Shown piece after piece: positions 36,647 through 53,300 of a stretch of DNA of 64,000 nt; position 1 is the first letter of the stretch, and each line of letters begins with the position of its first letter. The DNA comes from Brasenia schreberi (lineage: Eukaryota > Streptophyta > Magnoliopsida > Nymphaeales > Cabombaceae), in contig JAYKKT010000036.1 of NCBI GenBank assembly GCA_036023115.1, forward strand, positions 6,560,001 through 6,624,000, written 5' to 3'. The notes below the pieces were generated by a model. The model was not told the origin of the DNA, did not search any database, and saw nothing but the letters and a program-made list of their open reading frames with translations. The position numbers were made by a program, and so were the translations under genes.

Positions 36647-39644
<2,998 letters not shown>

Positions 39645-39892
39645 TCTTACTTAGAACCGGTTATTTTCTGACTGATAAAAAAAAACTAAAAGAAATCCGG
39701 AGATTGAAAAGATGGATTTACCCTTGGTGTCTACTTTTATTACGAAGATGTAAGCAGCTACTACTAACGGGTGTGTAATCAGTGGCATTTGAGTAATTAA
39801 TAGAATATGGTGTAGTATGAATTATGGATTCTTGGGACTGATGACGTGGAATATTTCGACAGAGGGCGTGCCACGCGATGGAATCTGCAGTC

Positions 39893-40282
39893 CACGTGAT
39901 TGACCTTTGCTCCCCTGCACCTGTGGGGGCCTCTGTGCTCCCGCCACAAGTATTTGTATCGGGCTCACATTGAAGCCAATAGTTTGGATTCGTTTATATA
40001 TATATTATATATATACATATATATACTGTATATATGTAGAAAAAGAGATATTTCGGTAAATACTCAAGTTCCATTCCAATGAGTATGATTATACTTTTAT
40101 ACTTTATATTTAATATATCATATACATCATTTTTTTTTATCAGTTCAACCGTTCATCTCGAACATTTGAGATGGCGACGGAGATCGGTTGTCCATGTGAT
40201 CAATGTGTACTCTCCCACACTCACAGGGACCTTTGTGCACCTGTCACAAGTATTTGGTTCGGGCTCACATACGAAGCCAAAG
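39893..40282. repeat. Direct repeat of ~90 bp downstream of the ERF gene
   Basis: 39893-39980 and 40190-40282 share CATGTGAT...CACCTGT...CACAAGTATTTG...TCGGGCTCACAT...GAAGCCAA. The spacer contains TA-rich DNA. Confidence 0.75.
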
Positions 40283-40299
40283 GATCCTTTTTAGCATGC

Positions 40300-42040
40300 A
40301 CGCCCACATACACACACATATTGGCCATATTTAACTCTTGTACATTAAGAATGTTAGGGTTATTTAGATGATATACTCTCAAAACATGATCGTCTAATTA
40401 AGAGTGATCAATTGTCAAGATTGATGTAAGAAAAAAAGCGTGCTTTTGAGTTATGATAGAAGAGATCTCATTTCCATTCTGGATGTACTTTTCAAGGAAA
40501 TATACCAATAGTTCCAAATTATTTTTCCACAGAAAAGAACTATTTTAGAAGCCATATGTATGACCGATATGCACTTATTTATAAACTATATCAAGCACAC
40601 GTATTATATTTTATATACAAAAAATTTCGTGTACTACATGGTGGGTGAATCATGTACTCATGCAACACAATTGTCACTAGAAAGCAATAGTGAAAACACT
40701 AAAGTTCATCTTAATATAGGGTACTTGGATCATAGTTTAGGTAATGGATTTGGATTAAGGTTCATATTAACTAAGATCCACTTTAGTGGGATAGATGTCC
40801 ATGTCAAGCATCTTATGTCATTGTGTTCATGTGATTAGGGTTTTTTTTTTTATCGTAATGGGATTTTGCTATAATTTTTTCCATGGAAAGGGTCCCTAAG
40901 TGTTGCTTTCCAAGAGAAAAAGCACAATTAGCCAAGATGTATATTATATTAAACAGCAGTAATATAGAAAAGAATATGGGCATTGTTGCCTGGTTTTCTT
41001 CGACCAACATATTTTTTATACCTAAGCTGGGTTTAGGCAAGATTATGACACACAAATACAATTAAAGAAGATTAAAATAAACACATCGAGCCGAATCCAG
41101 GCCAATCAAGTGGTTTATTGTCCAGAGTCCCATCTTCCCAGATCGAGTTACTTGATCTGTAGGTTGGAAAAAAGAATTCGAGAGAGGCCGACTTACAAAA
41201 TGAACTTGTAGATAATGAAGTGATGACTTCAATATTAGTTAATCAGCGATCGCATCTTCCTTACTCTTTCTCCTTCACACGATACGAGCAATACGAACTA
41301 TATTGTGCAATATAATCTTTATTGCACGATACAAATCAATATACAAACATGCTGCAATACAGGTCTCTTCTCGTTTTTGGTTTCGCACGATACGATACAA
41401 TACCCCCCCCTCCTCCCCTAGAACATAGATTCAGGGTGATAGTTATCTACTCAGTGTTTCACGTCATATTGCAATTATAGATGAGGGATGGGGTTGAGTT
41501 AAAAAGAGTAACAGGTGACCACTTGGGACGACATCCTTATCTTTACTTGTGAAATCGGGAAAGGGAGACTCTTTTCTCGGATTTCACGAGATGCACACTT
41601 ATCTTTCAAAACTAGTTTATACAAATAAATCAAACAGTTTTATTTTATAAAAATAGGAAATGAATATCATATAAATCTCTCCATGCGATTAAAGGAAAAC
41701 CGTGAATGAAAAAACAAAGGAGAGCTTAAATTAGAAAAGATAATGTGAAAAAGAAAAAACATAAACAAGCTCTCTCTTCTTCCCTCTTTCGAAAGCCTTT
41801 ACAAAAGAAATTGGTAAACCATAAAAATAATCTGGTTCAACAAGTTGTCCTCTAAGAGGAAAAAGAGAACCAAAAGTTTTATTTTTCCTCTTTTTCATCC
41901 CTTCCCTCTTATTCCGTCTGGTCATCTTCCCTCTTTATATCTAACAAAACATAGAGCAGTAAACACGCTCTCTTCTCTAGGCTCTTTGCGCTCAGGTCTC
42001 AACCTGAAGCTGACCGGTCTCGGTTGTAAATCTGAGGAAA
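40300..42040. other. Intergenic between the ERF gene and copia element 2
   Basis: No gene is supported. 41275-41410 contains several CACGATACGA/ACGATACAAT words of the GTATCG family and a C-run at 41402-41419. Confidence 0.5.
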
Positions 42041-42043
42041 AAC

Positions 42044-42336
42044 ATTATATTTACAAAAAGTATAAAAGATTAAAATATATACTTTAAAAAAGAGAAAAAA
42101 TAACTTGTAATGGAAAGCCCAAACGAGTAAACTGTGAAGATGAAGCTGTGATCACTATTTATAAATATTGAAGAGAGTAAGATCAAGAAAATACACATAT
42201 ACAGAAATCAAAATAGAGAAATCTTTCCTGGAAAAACCGTCTGCCGGAAACCGTGTAAACAATCCCTCTCATTCTCTCTTCTTCCCTTTTTTTCACCGAC
42301 ATTCACACAAGCATCAACGTCAATCTCGGCCCAACA
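42044..42336 (+). repeat. 5' LTR of copia element 2 (left end estimated)
   Basis: It aligns with the LTR of element 1 from CTTGTAATGGAAAGCCC through TATTTATAAATATTG to GACATTCACACAAG and ends CAACA. The left boundary is inferred from the LTR length of element 1. Confidence 0.65.
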
Positions 42337-42337
42337 C

Positions 42338-42355
42338 TGGTATTAAAGCGGGGTT
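42338..42355 (+). other. Primer-binding site of copia element 2
   Basis: TGGTATTAAAGCGGGGTT, a close match to the tRNA-iMet complement (TGGTATCAGAGC...), one base after the LTR end. Confidence 0.7.
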
Positions 42356-42417
42356 GTCGTAAACCTTCACATAAGAGTAGCCTAGTTAACAAAAATAAAT
42401 AAAGACAAAAGAAGACA

Positions 42418-42520
42418 GAGCAGTAAGCCTAGTCAGAGGCAAGAGAAGGCAGAGCAGTAAGCCCAATCAGAAGAAAGAGAAGGTGGAGCAGTAAACCCAA
42501 CCAAAGGCAAGAGAAATCAG
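42418..42520 (+). repeat. Leader minisatellite of copia element 2
   Basis: Three units of about 35 bp (CAGTAAGCCTAGTCAGAGGC AAGAGAAGGCAGAG and variants), counterpart of the six-unit array in element 1. Confidence 0.7.
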
Positions 42521-43339
42521 AATGATAGGAGGTGAAGCGACAGACTCAATCACAAGACTAACTCTCTCCCAGTCTCTTTCTCTCTCTCCATCTTCTCGAA
42601 CTGTCTAAACCCACTCAACGGTTTTTTCAAAACCACAACGAGAAAACCGTGGGTGCTGAAACCGCCTCAAATGATGGGCTTAAAAGTCTATTTTACCCCC
42701 GATGTTCTTTAAATTTTCAAATCTGCCATTGGACGAAATTATAAAAAAGTCTAGATATTTTAAAGTAAAATGACAATTTTGCCCTTAATTGATGAAAAGA
42801 CAAAACTATCCCCTGGTAGTTTTTGGAAATTACGAAATACCAAACTTTGAAAGTACAAAGTTACCCCTGCACAGTTGAAAATTCAAAATTTTGCCACTAT
42901 GCGAAAAGACAGTATTGTCTCTATCTTTTTAAGAAAATTAAAAAAATAGGCTAAGGAGTATAATTATGAATTTACCCTCAATCAACCGTGCATTTTACAA
43001 GAAAGCCAAGTGCGTTTTTATTATTATTCTTGAGTCTTTTTGAAATTTTTCAAAAAGGATATAAGAGTAAAATTCCTAGTTTGCCCCTAAGGTTTTTGAG
43101 AAATTACATTTGCACGAAATAAAGAGAAAAATTATAATTTCATCTCTTGGCTAATTATACAATAACATAATCAAATTAAGAGTTTTTTTTAATTGATATA
43201 TAAGTATCAACTGAAAATACTCATAGGTATTAGACATAATTTTTTAAATAGTACCTATAAATTGTTGTAAACTAGTGCAGTCTACTAACATATGTGGTTG
43301 ATTGTTTTTTCTTTTTTTCTTATACCGTCCTATTAAAAT

Positions 43340-45970
43340 GAGTTCAAGGATTTGTGTATCAGAGTTGGCAAAAACAGAAAAACTGAATGACTTAATCTTT
43401 TAAGTGTGTAAAAGAAGTATCCATTTAACACTTACACTTTAAGTTATAAACTATGTCTTAAAGGATACAGTTTCACCACCTACTCCAATTACATCAGAAG
43501 AAGAAAAGGATGCATACAAAACATTTCTTACACATGATACCATAGCTAAAACAATAATGTTAACCTATATGAAGAATAAGAGACTACAAAAGAGTTGTTT
43601 GATTCAATAACAGCTAAATACGATACTACATCTAAACTATATGTTCAGTTACTACTACAAAAATACAACTTCTACAAAATAGAAGAAGGAGATTATGTAG
43701 TAGAATATGTGAACTAAATATTGGTAATGACAAGGGACCTAATTGTAGCAAAATCAGTCATTTTCGAGGCCATGCAAATATCAACTATCCTAAATAGTCT
43801 TTCTCTTAATGGAATATGGTTGTCACAACCTTAAGATTAGGAGGTGAAACAAACTTTTCTGAGTTACCCCTCAAACTAGTAATTGAACAAGAGTAAATAA
43901 ATAAAAATAAGAGGATAAATTGGTAGTAGCTAAAGAACAAATTGAAACAAGTTGTAGATCAAACTAGAAAAAAATAAACCAAACAAAAGGTTTGATAAGA
44001 ATAACAAGAAAAATGTTCAAACTTTTAAGAAATCGTAAGAAACTGCTTCTTGAGTCAAGTGCTTCAACTATGAAAAAATAGGGTACTAAAAGGGAGATTG
44101 TTGCAACAAGAAGAATGATAGTGAAAACACCCAATATCTGGTTTCAGAATGCCTCTACATGGATTACCAAATATCTGGTTGGTTGATTGAATTAGGAGAA
44201 ATAAGGCATATCTCGAAGAGCAAAAAAGGAGTCATATACCTAAATGAATATAAACCAGGAGAACATAAGGTGTATATGAGAAATAACACCTTCTCAAATA
44301 TCCTTGATGTGGGGTTCTTTAGGATTTATTTAAATGGTACACCAGTTGTTCTAATCGGTGTACAAATTGTGCTAAATATCAAGCGCAATTTGGTATCGGT
44401 CCTTACCTTGGTCAAGAAAGGTTTTAAAGTCAAGTTTGTTCTTGACAAAGTAACCATAGAGAAGCATGAAAGGATAACATTCTTAGGATTTTCGATGACA
44501 AACAAGGTTTGTTCAAATTAAATGAAAGAGAAGATTTTTGTGCTTATATCAGTTGTGCCTTTAATGTTGATGTGAATTTGTGACATAGACGCGTAGGACA
44601 TATAAGTCTGAAAAAGTTGAGAAAATTATTCGACTTTGACTTATTGTTTGCTTTTAAAAAAAATACCTTTGGTAAATGTGAAACTTTATAAAGGAAAAAT
44701 GATAAAAAAAACATTTTTTAAGAAGATAACAAGAGTAACATCTCTATTAGAAATCATTAACACTGATTTATGTTGACCTTTTACGGTAAGAACTCATCGT
44801 GGAAATATATATTTCATAACTTTTATCAATGATTACTCGAGATATGCATATGTATATCTCTTGGCATATAAATATGACACACTTTAATCATTCAAAGAAT
44901 ATAAGCAAGAAGTAGATCTAGATCAATTATCATTTGAACCCATATAAGATCTACCTCAAAAAGAAATATAAAGTCGTTAGATCAATCGATAAATTTAAAG
45001 CGAGGTTGGTTGCAAAGGGTTTCTCGCAAAAGGAAGGGATAGATTATATTGAGACATATTTTCCTGTTACAAAATTTGCATCAATAAGAATAATCCTAGC
45101 GATATCAGCATATTATGATATAGACTTACATCAATTATATGCAAAAGTTACTTTCTTAAATGGAGATTTAGATAAAATAATATATATGCAATAACCCAAA
45201 GGATATAAAGTTGTAGCTAAGAAGATAAAGTATATAGGTTGAAAAAATCCCTATATGACCTTAAACAATCATCTTGTCAATAGTATTTGACTTTTTAAAA
45301 TGTCATTATTAATCTGGGTTTGTAGCCAATGAACTTGACCACTATGTATTTGTCTGGAATAGTGAGTCACTTTATCATTTTATCATGATATATAGATGAC
45401 ATATTGTTGACTGAGAATGACAATGAGATGATTATAAAATCAAGTCATGATTGAACTCAAGGTTTGAAATAAATGATATGAGGAAACATCCTATATCCTA
45501 GGTATAAAGATTTCTCGAGATAGAGAACCTAAACTTCTATACCTAAGTCAGGAAAGATATATTGATTATAACCTCAAAAAGTTTAAAATGAGTGAATGCA
45601 AATTTGCATCTACACCCGTTGCAAAATGAGTAAAACTTAGCAAGGTTGATTGTCCCAGTGAAGGAGACTATAAGCCTAATGTTCCTTATGCATAAGTTAT
45701 GGGTAGTTTGATGTATGCTATGTTAATGTACAAAACCTCATATCAACTTCGTTGTTGGTCTTGTAAGCTGATATCAAAGTACTCCTGGATGAGACCATTG
45801 AATAGCTATGAAAAGGATTTTAAGATATCTTAAACGAACAAATGACTTAAAATTATATTTTCAAGCAGATAAACTAAAAGTGGTAGGATACTCAAACATT
45901 GACTTTCTAGGGAGCAAAGATGATACAAATCAACCTAAGAACAAATATTTTTATTTAGATATAACATAAC
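43340..45970 (+). pseudogene. Degenerate copia gag-pol of element 2
   Basis: gag-like text from ATGAGTTCAAGG near 43340 with many stops; a decayed zinc knuckle near 44060; a protease to pre-integrase segment in 44159-44521, where the usual DSGA is replaced (WLIELGE) and HISKSKKG follows; the integrase start (HRRVGHISLKKLRKLF) near 44590; RT start in 44934-45194 (KFKARLVAKGFSQKEGIDYIETYFPVTKFASIR, then HQLYAKVTFLNGDL); and RNase H ending near 45960. It cannot make a functional protein. Confidence 0.85.
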
Positions 45971-45999
45971 CTTGTTAAATATGATCGGGTTCATGTTAA

Positions 46000-47350
46000 T
46001 CAATGCTTCTCTACCAAGGGTTGTTTGGATAAAAGTAGTATATAAAACTATATATATATATATATATATATTAAATTGAGTATCTTATAAGGTTTATCCT
46101 CTACACCATATGAGATGTGGTTTGGAAAAAAAATCAAATCTCAATCATTTCAGGAGGTGAGAAAGATCCTTGATCACCATCTGAATAGAATTATCCTCTT
46201 CTTCAGTTCAAAAGGGTAAAAGGGAATTTACCTTCATCCTCTTCAGGAAATCATCTCTTCTTCGAAGGAGAAAGGAAACATTATCTTGAAGCAAAAGCTG
46301 CTGTTGATGACGCAAACTCACTAGAATAGGCATCGAATCTTTTGGGCTGCCACCTCCTTTACTGACAAACGTTACTTGGACGCACTTCTCTTTTTCTTTT
46401 CCTTTTTGAGACCGTGTCGGCAGATTCCAGAAGGCGATCATTGCTCCGAGCCTTGGATCCGCGTGTGGGGTGTCGTCAAAGGAGTATTCAAAGCAAGCGG
46501 GGGCAGGCATACTGGTTCAACGTCAAAATTGGTGAAGCCGTGTTGCATTCAACCCCTCACTCCTCTCACTCTCACATTGGCGTGCAAGTGCATTGCAAAC
46601 CGTCTCATCAAAGAGGCATGAAAGTATGAGAATCCGAAACCTGTCGGTGCTGAAGGTTTCTCCTTCGCGAGACACGATGTCGGATCCAGTGTTCTTTAAT
46701 GATAACTACTACAGCGAACGTTGTACGAGATCCTGTTTAATTCACGAAAAGGTCTAAACTCACATTGGCTTGTAAATATGGTTACGAGGAATCATGATTC
46801 TCCGTTGATTCATGAATGAACTGACCCCAAAGTAGAGAAGGTCCTTCGTTTTCGTTCAAAGCCAACAAGTACAAGCACTAAAAATCAAGGTCCAAATCCC
46901 TCGAGACCACAACTAAAGCACTTTCGGGAAAATTCGAGCATGGTCCAAACGAAATTTTCAACTTAGAAAGCTACATTGTTTTGCTTCTAAAGTTGAACGA
47001 AAACGAAATCCCTACTAGCAAAGAGGTTGGAGTTTCTTCGGTTCCATCTGGCGTAGAAACAAGGCCCTCATTTGCACACCCACACCGTTAGACACTAGAA
47101 TTACCATGTGCCGGAGAGTTCATACTTCACAGCATTGCAAGCGTCAAATATTTGAACCCAGAGAGAGGGAGAGAGGTGCAACATCTAAATAAGTCCAAGA
47201 AACTCCAAATAAGTGAATCATAAAGCAATCGCCAATCATTTTTATACTATATCAACAAGCTAAATTCCCTCTAACAATAAACATGATTATCTGCATACCC
47301 GAAAGGGCAACCATAAAAAAAGGACGATATGATACGATGAAGAATTCTAT
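46000..47350. other. Intergenic; contains (TA)n and an unexplained GC-richer block
   Basis: 46370-46640 is less AT-rich and open in several frames on both strands, but no family is recognised. The 3' untranslated part of the NudC gene probably occupies about 47160-47357. Confidence 0.5.
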
Positions 47351-47357
47351 CCATCTT

Positions 47358-50300
47358 CTAGGCTATTTTCGCTCTTGAGAAATCCATCTCCGGGTGCTGG
47401 AAAACAGACAAAGAAACACCAGAAACCATTCAAAGACCAACCATGGAACTCAAGGAAGAGAAACAAGAAGGACATGTGCACACCTCGGCCATGAATTTCT
47501 TCAGGATTTCTTGCTTGCTCATCTCATCGCTTGTTGGCAATCCCATCGACTTCTGACTTTGGTCAAACTGGATACCGAACATTATTTTAGATCAATTATT
47601 AACACGCCTAACATCACTTGACATGAACTAGTAACAAAACCAACAATGAATAAAGCAATAAGAACACAAGATTTCAGTCTGCAGGGAAGGCAGGGTTCGC
47701 CCCAAAGCATCATGCCAATAGAGAACTTAAGTTGAGAACGATGGCGTTCTGTGACAAGCCTACTTCTAAACAAATAGGATCACCATAACATAGACTAGAT
47801 TCTAAATACAACTACTTTGGTTCTTTACATTACGAAAAATACAAACTATTTGGGTATTTCTGGAAATATTGGTTAACCAAATGATAAATATAAGAAACTT
47901 TTCTTTTCAAATGATAAACACGTACCAACCATCCGCATCGTATTGTATGGAATAACAGAACCAATAGTTATGAAAGAATATCGAGCTTCCAAATAGAAAA
48001 CCAAAATAACTCAATAAAAGTTACATGTTTACCATCATTTTCTCCACAGTTGTTCTAGTCTCTGGATCCAAGTCGGAAAGTTTGCTGCTCTCAGGTTCAA
48101 CTTTCTGGGTATCAATTTCAGGATCACCCTTGATTAAGCATTTCCACCATTCCATCTGATTGTGCTTAGTCAGGAGAATAGAGATAGACTTCTGGTCCTC
48201 TGCACAGATTTCAGAATTTCAAGATAACAAAAGAATTTCTACAAAGCCTTATGACACTAAGAACATATTGAACGAAATTGGCAAGTGTAGGGTGCATAAT
48301 ACCCCCAATTGGTCGTGTTAGGTTAGCAACAGCCAGTTTTTCACAGTGCAGAGACTGATTTTCACTCTTGCAATTCTGTTTCACAACATTATTCTTTCGC
48401 TATTTGGAATATCTAGCTTTGAGAGTTGAAGTGTTGAACTCTCTCAAGCACCTACAAGAATCTTAACCAACAGCTTTTGAAGTTCTCTTTGACTTATGAA
48501 AGTGAAAGCCTTGTTACAAACCACAGATGAGAAAGCATAGAATAACAAGGCCTAACGTAGACTTATAAAGCAGGTGACAAGCAGTTATGGTTGAACAATA
48601 TAAGTGGACCAGCTTGCAATCGTGTGGAAATAATAGATGGGGGTGCTCACCAATGCTCCAGAAGGAATCATCCACTTTAATAGGCATATAAAGCTCTCCC
48701 TGCAGAGGATCACAAACAACTCAAAAGCAGAAAAGGGCAAATGTATTTAAGAACGAATTAACAGCAAAGAACCGCATCTATAGCAACAAATTTCGGTAAC
48801 TCGCAGAGACAAAGTAAAACTACGCATGCACATTAAAGAACGGCTATACTTACATCTATGATAGGTGGCTGTCCTTTCAATCCCACCTTCAAGTGGTTTC
48901 TCTTAATTTCACATGTCACGAACCTGGACTTCGTACCAGGGGAAACTGGCACATTAATGGAAACCTCTGACAGAACCTGTGTCCATGAATAATCTTCCAT
49001 ATCCAGACCATTGCCCTTGTTCGGTACTGTTGATGACCAAAACGCAAAAGCCTTAGACAACAAGATCTAAACATGATAATTGCAAACAAAAAACAGAAAG
49101 ATCAGTTTCAAAGAAAACGATACTTGAATTAACTTCTCCGGAAACAATAAACGAACTCTACCCTATCATGAGAATTTACTTGCCAAGAAAATGAATATGC
49201 ATGTCACTGGAAAGCAGCAATGGCAATATTTCTCTAACCGGCAGGGACCCAACTCAATCTGATTGGATTGGAGCGGATATTACCTGTTTTCAGTGGTTTG
49301 GGTTCGGGAAAACCAGAATATCTTTGGCCAAGTACTGGACAGGTACAAAATAACGTGTATCCCATCCAACCAATACCCAATCTAAACTATATATACATAT
49401 ACATCAATCCTAACCATGTGCGTGAATTTGAGTTTGCAGAGATAACATCACCTAGTCAAGAAATCGTTAACGTAGTGGAAAGAACTTTGGGTGCTAGACA
49501 GGCAGTCAGAGATTTTACTCCGATGGGCACAAGATAGTGCCTGAGCATGGGGGGGCAAGGGTCCTCGCCTAGGAGCTTTATGTGGTTCCTAACCCCTGAA
49601 AGGAAATTTTCCAGAGTGACTAAGAACAGAGACAACATCATCTTCCGAACCTTTTGTCTTTGCAAAAATGTATTAGAGGTTCCAACATTCAGACGTTCTC
49701 AAAATTACAGGTCTACAAGAAAACAGCTAGATCAGAATAAAGGAGGAAAAAGAAGATAGACTTGGGGGCAAAAATGTCACAATCTGAACACATTCAGACA
49801 AGAATGATTCTTTGCCAGGACGCAATTCCTTAAAGTATTGTGACTTTTAGAAACAGAACATTGTAATGAAGATTAAGTTTGTTTGACTACATATTTCATG
49901 GCAAAAAAGAAATTTTCTCAAGATTCACCCGTAAAGGATCGAAACCAATGTTGTAATTAGCATATCGGTGCTTGTATCGTATAGGGCACCAATATGCGAT
50001 AATTCAGTACATTAAAATATTAAAAACTAAAAAAATAAAAAACAAATCATCCCATATCGTAACACAGTGTATTGTACGATACGAGGTATATCATACGATA
50101 CAGTACCTGTATGGGCCGTATCACAATGTATCATATGATACGTTATAATATGGGTGTGGTACATGTCTATTGCGATACATGTACCTATATCATACCGGAT
50201 TCTTATATGATATGCGATAAAATCATATCGTATCGTACGATATGATTTTTACAACATTCATCAAAACAACAACAACTAGGCATGTTCCAATACTAGCTGG

Positions 50301-53300
50301 GGTCGGCTACATGAATTCTTTGTTTCCACAAAACCCTATCATGTGCCATGCTGGGAGTTAACTCAACATGAGCTACATTATTCTTTATTGTATCTTCTTA
50401 TCACATAGAATACTAGATGCCCCTCACCATTTTAACCAACCTGCACTAATTCTATACGTAACATCTCCATCAATTTTTTTCATCACTATGTAAAACTTAT
50501 CCTAAGTATTTAAAAGTTTTCTTGTGAAGGATGCAATGGGTGTCAATCTTAATTTCTATATCCTCTAAAGTAACCAAATGATCAAACTTACATTCCATAT
50601 ACTTTGCCTTCGTTCTACCAAGTGTGAAGCCTTTATTTTCTAATGTTTCTCTATAGTTCCAATTTCCTATTAACTTGTTCCTTAGACTCATCTACTACCA
50701 GAATGTCACTCGCAAATAACATACACTAAGGTACTTCATCTTGAATATGTTACCAATATAAATAAATATGGAATTAAAGCTTATCCTATATGTAACCCAA
50801 TATTAACTTCAAAGAACTTTGTTATTGTTTCGTGAGTTCTCACACATGTTGCACCATCATACATGTTTCTTATAAAATTTATATATGTCAGGATCGAACA
50901 AAATTGAATTTCACAAAAGAAGAAAAGAAGGAAAGGACATGCATGGATGAGAGAACACAAATTATGAAAATTAAGGTAAACAAAAAATTGAAAAAACGGA
51001 AGCAAACATATTAGATTTATGCCATTTATCTTCATGAAATTAGAAAAAGAAAATACGGATTACAATAAACCATTGAATAACCTTGTCAGATTTTGTGATT
51101 TGCCTCAATGCTCTCAACAGTAATCCTACGTAATAAGCACTAAGCACATAAACTCCTCACGGTGTATATAACAAACCTAGAATTGTCACGAGAATACGGT
51201 ATGACAAGCACACACACTACAAAAAGCGATTTATCATATTGTATCGTACGATACAGGGTTGTATTGTGTTGTATCGTACAAGTCCATAGTTGTGAATGAT
51301 TGTTGTAAATGTAATTAAAACTTTGTAACGTTGTGGTCTGGATGATTGTAACTTTGTTGTTGATTAAAGGCATTTAATATTCACGTTATGGATGATTGTT
51401 CATTATGAGATGTTATTTAACTTTGTTATGCTCAACCTTAAAGTGTTCTCTTCTCACAAGTCTGTTTAAATATTCTTAGAGTCATAGTCATTTATTAGGA
51501 ATTATATGTTTCAAATCAAGCTTTTGGATTCAATTTTGTTTAATATTGATTGTGTTATATATGTTTTGTTCATTAATTTCAATTCTTGTGTTTTTTGTAT
51601 TTATTAATATTGTTTCAATTTTTTATCATAAAATTTAAAAAAATCACCATATAGTACGATACGATGCGGTTATTGTGTATCGATGCCCAGTGTGATATGG
51701 GCACCGATACGCTTTTTACAACATTAGCACTAACATGGTAAAAAACAAAAGAACACTCATTGAAAACCGAAGTGAACAACAAATAAAGATACTCAACAAG
51801 AAGGTGTGAGAAATTAAAGGGGGAGTACTTTAAACTCAGTAGAGGTAGGCCTCAAGTATAAGATCAATATAATAAAACATGATCTTGCCTTTTTTTATTC
51901 GAATGCTTATATGATACTTAATCACGCACAATGACAACAAAGAACCATATACATGAACCCACTTAGCAAGGATAAGGCTTGGTTTTGGTTTGGCAAATAC
52001 CAAGGCATGTGACAAAGGTTTGGAAGCATAAAAGTGGAAGGAAATTGGGAACAAAGATTGTGAAGCAAATAAGAATAGTACAATACATTATATAGGAAAT
52101 GCACTTAAGGATACAACAACAACTAAGCCTTTTCCCATACTAGACGGGATCGGCTAAAGGAAATGCACTTAAGGATAATACAAAAAAAGTGTGCTCCTTT
52201 TGGAGAAAATTAACAACCTTCTTTATCTTCCCAAGTATTTAAGGAATAAGTCATAACCACACACCCAATGCTATGAAGCAAAATTCAATGCCCACCAAGG
52301 TTCATGGCATGCATGTCACAGGTTGGATCAAGCTATACAAAATGTAGTATCGAAGAGATGCTTCCCAACAGCATAAATATCATGAATAATGTTAAACAGA
52401 AGGTTGAAAGTTATACCAACAACGAACGTCAGTTCCAATGGCATAATGTCATCTTATCTTCAAATAACCAAGGATAACATGTAAATGGCATCGGAAGAGG
52501 GACCGATACACGACAATCATACAGTATCGTACATACTTGTTTTATTTAGTTAAAGAAAGTATTTTAAAATCATTACTTTTTAACTTTTTCTTCGTCGAAT
52601 TTTTATAACATGGATTACAAAAATTATGAGCATTGCTTTTGGGCGTCCCCACCTAGCGACGTGCTGCAGAGCCCGAATGCAATAATAAATAAGCAAGGGC
52701 CACTACATTTTTGTTCGAATGTAATGAATCAATTGCAGAGAGGGTTCCCACATCATGGACGGGTGTGGGTAAAGAGGTTAGTCCCGCTACATTACCGCCC
52801 GAATGTAGTGAATAATTTTCAGAGATGGTCTCCACATTTTGAATATGGATGGATGCAGGGAGTAAAGAAGCTAGTCCTAGATAATAAGATTCGTATTGGT
52901 TCTTAGAATATCAAAACATTATCTAGTAAGCTAATGGAGGTAATAGATAATATGATTTGGAGAAAGATTCATATTCTATATTTACAAGAGATAAAATGGG
53001 TTGGAGAAAAAGCAAAGGAGATAGAGAATACAGGTTTTAAATTATAGTACTCAAGTAAAGAAAAGGCTCAAAACGGAGTTGGTATTATCATAAATAAAGA
53101 TTTAAAGGATAGTGTAGTAGATATACATCAATATGGTGACCGAATCATGACATTGAAATTAGTGTTAGGAGCAGAGGTTTTGAATATAGTTTGTGCTTAC
53201 GCACCCCAAGTAGGACTAGAAGATAGTATAAAGACAACTTTATGAGAAGAGTTAGATAAGGTGATTCAAAAGATTCCACAAAGGGAGATGATTTGTTTAG

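Larger units (their letters stand above)
42044..45970 (+). mobile_element. Ty1/copia LTR retrotransposon 2, 3'-truncated
   Basis: Same family as element 1 (minus strand, 20510-26347), but on the plus strand. The order is 5' LTR, primer site, leader with the shared minisatellite and shared 'CAAATCTGCCA...GACAAAACTATCCC' text, then gag-pol remnants. It stops inside RNase H (GYSNIDFLGSKDD...) near 45970 and no second LTR could be found by eye. Most of the integrase is missing between about 44905 and 44935. Confidence 0.85.

Noticed and set aside
46414..46629. 71-codon frame in a GC-richer block
   Set aside because: Several overlapping frames on both strands, no family motif, no promoter or splice context.
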